Part shown: piece after piece, positions 57,701 through 58,877 of the stretch
Numbering within the stretch: position 1 is the first letter of the stretch
How the letters are laid out: every line of letters starts with the position of its first letter
Source: Lachnoclostridium sp.
GTDB taxonomy: Bacteria; Bacteroidota; Bacteroidia; Bacteroidales; Muribaculaceae
Direction: 5' to 3'
Length of the DNA: 58,877 bases
Assembly: GCA_023667185.1 (NCBI GenBank)
Contig: JAMPAP010000001.1
Span: 606,356 to 665,232 of the forward strand
Notes under the pieces: model-generated
What the model was told of the DNA's origin: nothing
Seen by the model: the letters and a program-made list of their open reading frames with translations, nothing else
Database searches by the model: none
Made by a program: the position numbers and the translations under genes

Positions 57701-58308
57701 CTTCAGGCAAGAACGTTAACGTACTCGTACTCGACACCGAGGTTTACTCTAACACCGGTGGTCAGGCTTCCAAGGCTACTCCTCTGGGCGCTATCGCTAA
57801 ATTTGCCGCATCAGGCAAGCGTATCCGCAAGAAAGACCTCGGCCTTATCGCCTCAACTTACGGCTATGTTTACGTTGCCCAGGTGGCTATGGGTGCTGAC
57901 AATGCTCAGACTCTCAAAGCCTTCCGCGAAGCTGAAGCTTACAACGGTCCTTCACTGATCATCGCTTACTCACCCTGTATCAACCACGGTATCCGTGTAG
58001 GTATGGGTCACTCACAGGAAGAGGAGCAGAAGGCAGTAGAATGTGGCTACTGGCACCTCTGGCGCTACAACCCCGCTGCTGAGGAAGAGGGCAAGAACCC
58101 CTTCACCCTCGACAGCAAGGAGCCCCAGTGGGATAAGTTCGAAGACTTCCTCAAGGGCGAGGTACGTTACGCTTCAGTTCAGAAGCAGTATCCCGCAGAG
58201 GCAGCCGAGCTCTTCGCAGCAGCCAAGGCTAATGCCCAGTGGCGTTACAATAACTATCGCCGTCTCTCACTCCAGCAGTGGGGCGTAGATCCTGAAGTAG
58301 TTAAGTAA
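54745..58308 (+). CDS. nifJ: Pyruvate:ferredoxin (flavodoxin) oxidoreductase
   Basis: 1187 residues, full length for the single-chain enzyme. Domain I has the pyruvate-binding YPITPSSTMAEYVDDWA. Two ferredoxin motifs occur near residue 690 and 750 (ENCIQCNKCAYVCPH and LDCLGCGNCVAVCPG). Later Cys (SGACSGCGETPY and EACGCDIC) ligate the proximal cluster. The thiamine-binding end has GDGAAYDIGFGGLDH and EVYSNTGGQASK. It oxidises pyruvate to acetyl-CoA with reduced ferredoxin in anaerobic metabolism. A single-gene unit. Codons look strongly biased to a preferred set, in keeping with high expression. Confidence 0.97.
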   Translation: MSKEKKFLTCDGNQAAAHVSYMFSEVAAIYPITPSSTMAEYVDDWAAAGRKNIFGETVLVQEMQSEGGAAGAVHGSLQAGALTTTYTASQGLLLMIPNMYKIAGELLPCVFHVSARTLASHALSIFGDHQDVMSVRQTGFAMLAEGSVQEVMDLAGVAHLATIKSRVPFVNFFDGFRTSHEIQKIEAMDQDDLAPLLDREALAEFRARALNPEKPVARGMAENGDVFFQHRESCNRYYESVPEIVEAYMKEITRITGREYGLFNYYGAPDAERVIIAMGSVTQAAQEAIDYLTAKGEKVGLVSVHLYRPFSAKHFLAAVPKTAKRIAVLDRTKEPGANGEPLYLDVKDCFYGQADAPVIVGGRYGLASKDTTPAQILSVYENLALPEPKDHFTVGIVDDVTFTSLPMKEEIALGGENTFEAKFYGLGADGTVGANKNSVKIIGDNTNKYCQAYFAYDSKKSGGFTCSHLRFGDDPIRSTYLVTTPNFVACHVQAYLHMYDVTRGLRKGGTFLLNTIWEGEELAKNLPAKVKKYFADNDITVYYINATKIAQEIGLGNRTNTILQSAFFRITEVIPVDLAVEQMKKFIVKSYGKKGQDVVDKNYAAVDRGGEYKHLTVDKAWSNLQPEAAAENNDPAFINEIVRPINAQDGDLLKVSNFVGIEDGTWHQGTAAYEKRGVAAFVPEWLAENCIQCNKCAYVCPHAAIRPFVLTPEELQAAPFGEDATIAAIGKTFPAGSRFVQAVDVLDCLGCGNCVAVCPGKKGVKALEMKPLETQLGVQKEWDYCVAKVSSKQDLVDVKANVKNSQFATPLFEFSGACSGCGETPYVKLVSQLFGDHEMVANATGCSSIYSGSVPSTPYTTNEKGYGPAWANSLFEDFAEFGLGMKIANEKMQLRLADLFTAAQTCDKCSDEIKALATKWLENRDDIAATREVAEKIVPLCEACGCDICKGIVAHKNFIAKRSQWIIAGDGAAYDIGFGGLDHVLASGKNVNVLVLDTEVYSNTGGQASKATPLGAIAKFAASGKRIRKKDLGLIASTYGYVYVAQVAMGADNAQTLKAFREAEAYNGPSLIIAYSPCINHGIRVGMGHSQEEEQKAVECGYWHLWRYNPAAEEEGKNPFTLDSKEPQWDKFEDFLKGEVRYASVQKQYPAEAAELFAAAKANAQWRYNNYRRLSLQQWGVDPEVVK

Positions 58309-58336
58309 TCTCTTTTACGTAACATAATCAAGGCTT

Positions 58337-58377
58337 GAGCCGCAGTGTCCCCTCCGGGCGCTGCGGCTCTCGTTTTT
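58337..58377 (+). terminator. Intrinsic terminator of nifJ
   Basis: GAGCCGCAG and CTGCGGCTC (58337-58345, 58361-58369) form a perfect 9-bp stem, followed by TCGTTTTT. Confidence 0.88.
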
Positions 58378-58415
58378 CTGTCTCTGTTGATTTATAGCTG
58401 ATTTTTAACTTATTG

Positions 58416-58446
58416 TTGCTAAAATAAAAGATTTTTTATAATTTTG
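58416..58446 (+). promoter_or_regulatory. Promoter of an unknown transcript at the right end
   Basis: TAATTTTG (58439-58446) is a -7 box match. TTG (58416-58418) lies 20 bases upstream and can serve as the -33 element. The predicted start is near 58450. Confidence 0.55.
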
Positions 58447-58449
58447 CCG

Positions 58450-58877
58450 ATGCAGACTGTTTAGCAGAAGTCCGGTTAAGGGCATCAGCGGGAGGGTCGG
58501 CAATAACATAATGGAAAGCGTTACTCGACGCTCTTTCTTGACTGCTTGAAATCTGGAAAATAATTAAATTGGGACGTAAATATGCTGATAATCAAGGTGT
58601 ATTAAAGAATTAGGTGTACTAATAGTGTACTTTTGGGGAAGTTGGGGGAAAGTCGCGGAAAATGGATTTGAATTATTATGATACGTTAAGGATTTTTAAC
58701 TGCGTTTGTTTGGGTGAATTTTCTCGTTTGTACACCTTCCATAGGACTCACCACATGGAGTATTGGGGTGTACTTCTCGTTACTTTTTTAGATTATTACT
58801 ACTCATTGGCTGCTCAATTTTGGAGGGCGTGATGCCGGACATCGAATGGCTGCATTGCCGACGATGTGCAGCCGGAG
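58450..58877 (+). other. Gene-free leader of at least 380 bases at the right edge
   Basis: No convincing coding region or known RNA is recognised. GTGTAC occurs at 58614 and 58625, in inverse (GTACAC) at 58730 and again at 58768, and a related GGTGTATT at 58597. GGAAAGCGTT with AACGCT-like GACGCTCTTTC forms a local hairpin. It could be the leader of a regulated operon or a small RNA. At the very edge an ATG (58832) opens 15 codons, and GGCTGCA/TGCAGCC forms a stem, so that end may instead be structured RNA. Confidence 0.4.

Noticed and set aside
58832-58877. A new gene starting at the right edge (ATG 58832)
   Set aside because: Only 15 codons are visible, and the same bases form a stem-loop. 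Too little evidence to call it a gene.

Overview
The window looks like a chromosomal segment of a Bacteroidales bacterium, most plausibly Muribaculaceae (Duncaniella/Muribaculum type). Supporting signs are the Bacteroidota promoter signature (-7 box TAnnTTTG, sometimes with a -33 TTTG), few recognisable Shine-Dalgarno sites, and gene content typical of gut Bacteroidales: a GH97 SusB-like enzyme, a pyruvate:ferredoxin oxidoreductase, LutABC, a PorT-type outer-membrane barrel and carboxynorspermidine decarboxylase. The genus is inferred from overall resemblance and was not tested.

Layout. 1-3250 (mostly minus): the start of an unknown gene, then an operon read right to left of a TM2 protein, a Y-family polymerase and a 47-residue YolD-like protein, then a HicB antitoxin whose HicA toxin has an in-frame stop. 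3340-9278: five plus-strand genes (UvrD/PcrA helicase, NspC, GT2, RadC, outer-membrane barrel) joined by ATGA overlaps. 9315-14379: six more (DUF389, GT4, epimerase, small membrane protein, AroQ, O-methyltransferase), again all joined by ATGA overlaps. 14488-14561: tRNA-Asp. 14812-18038: PepSY-like protein, PD40-like protein and FloA. 18309-22153 (minus): gyrA and a TPR protein. 22386-24926: clpC. 25198-30147: envelope sulfatase/LTA-synthase-like protein, GT32 and a large unknown protein. 30503-33536 (minus): upp, bioB, a ThiF-like protein and a tail-anchored unknown. 33623-38574: two rhomboids, a phosphodiesterase-fold protein and an M3 peptidase. 38678-41383: lutABC. 41477-47915: GH97, XerD, RsfS, FtsH and PlsC. 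48056-50009: groES-groEL. 50123-53102 (minus): a DUF1016 nuclease, a HigA antitoxin with only the tail of HigB, and enolase. 53260-54609 (minus): alpha/beta hydrolase. 54745-58308: nifJ. The last 570 bases hold a terminator, a promoter and a leader with no confident gene.

Most genes are housekeeping. The notable signals lie between genes. (1) Short tandem arrays of period 7-10 (one of 32) begin at, or a few bases from, the stop codons of several unrelated genes. (2) A structured intergenic repeat of about 100 bases occurs three times, with compensatory changes in its hairpins. (3) clpC and groES share a near-identical -24/-12 (sigma-54 type) promoter. (4) Both toxin-antitoxin loci keep an intact antitoxin but a broken toxin. 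(5) The groEL terminator is duplicated as a 53-bp direct repeat on the two sides of a DUF1016 nuclease gene. (6) A 169-bp foldback element starts inside the floA stop region, and its end motif AGTGACGA recurs after two other genes.
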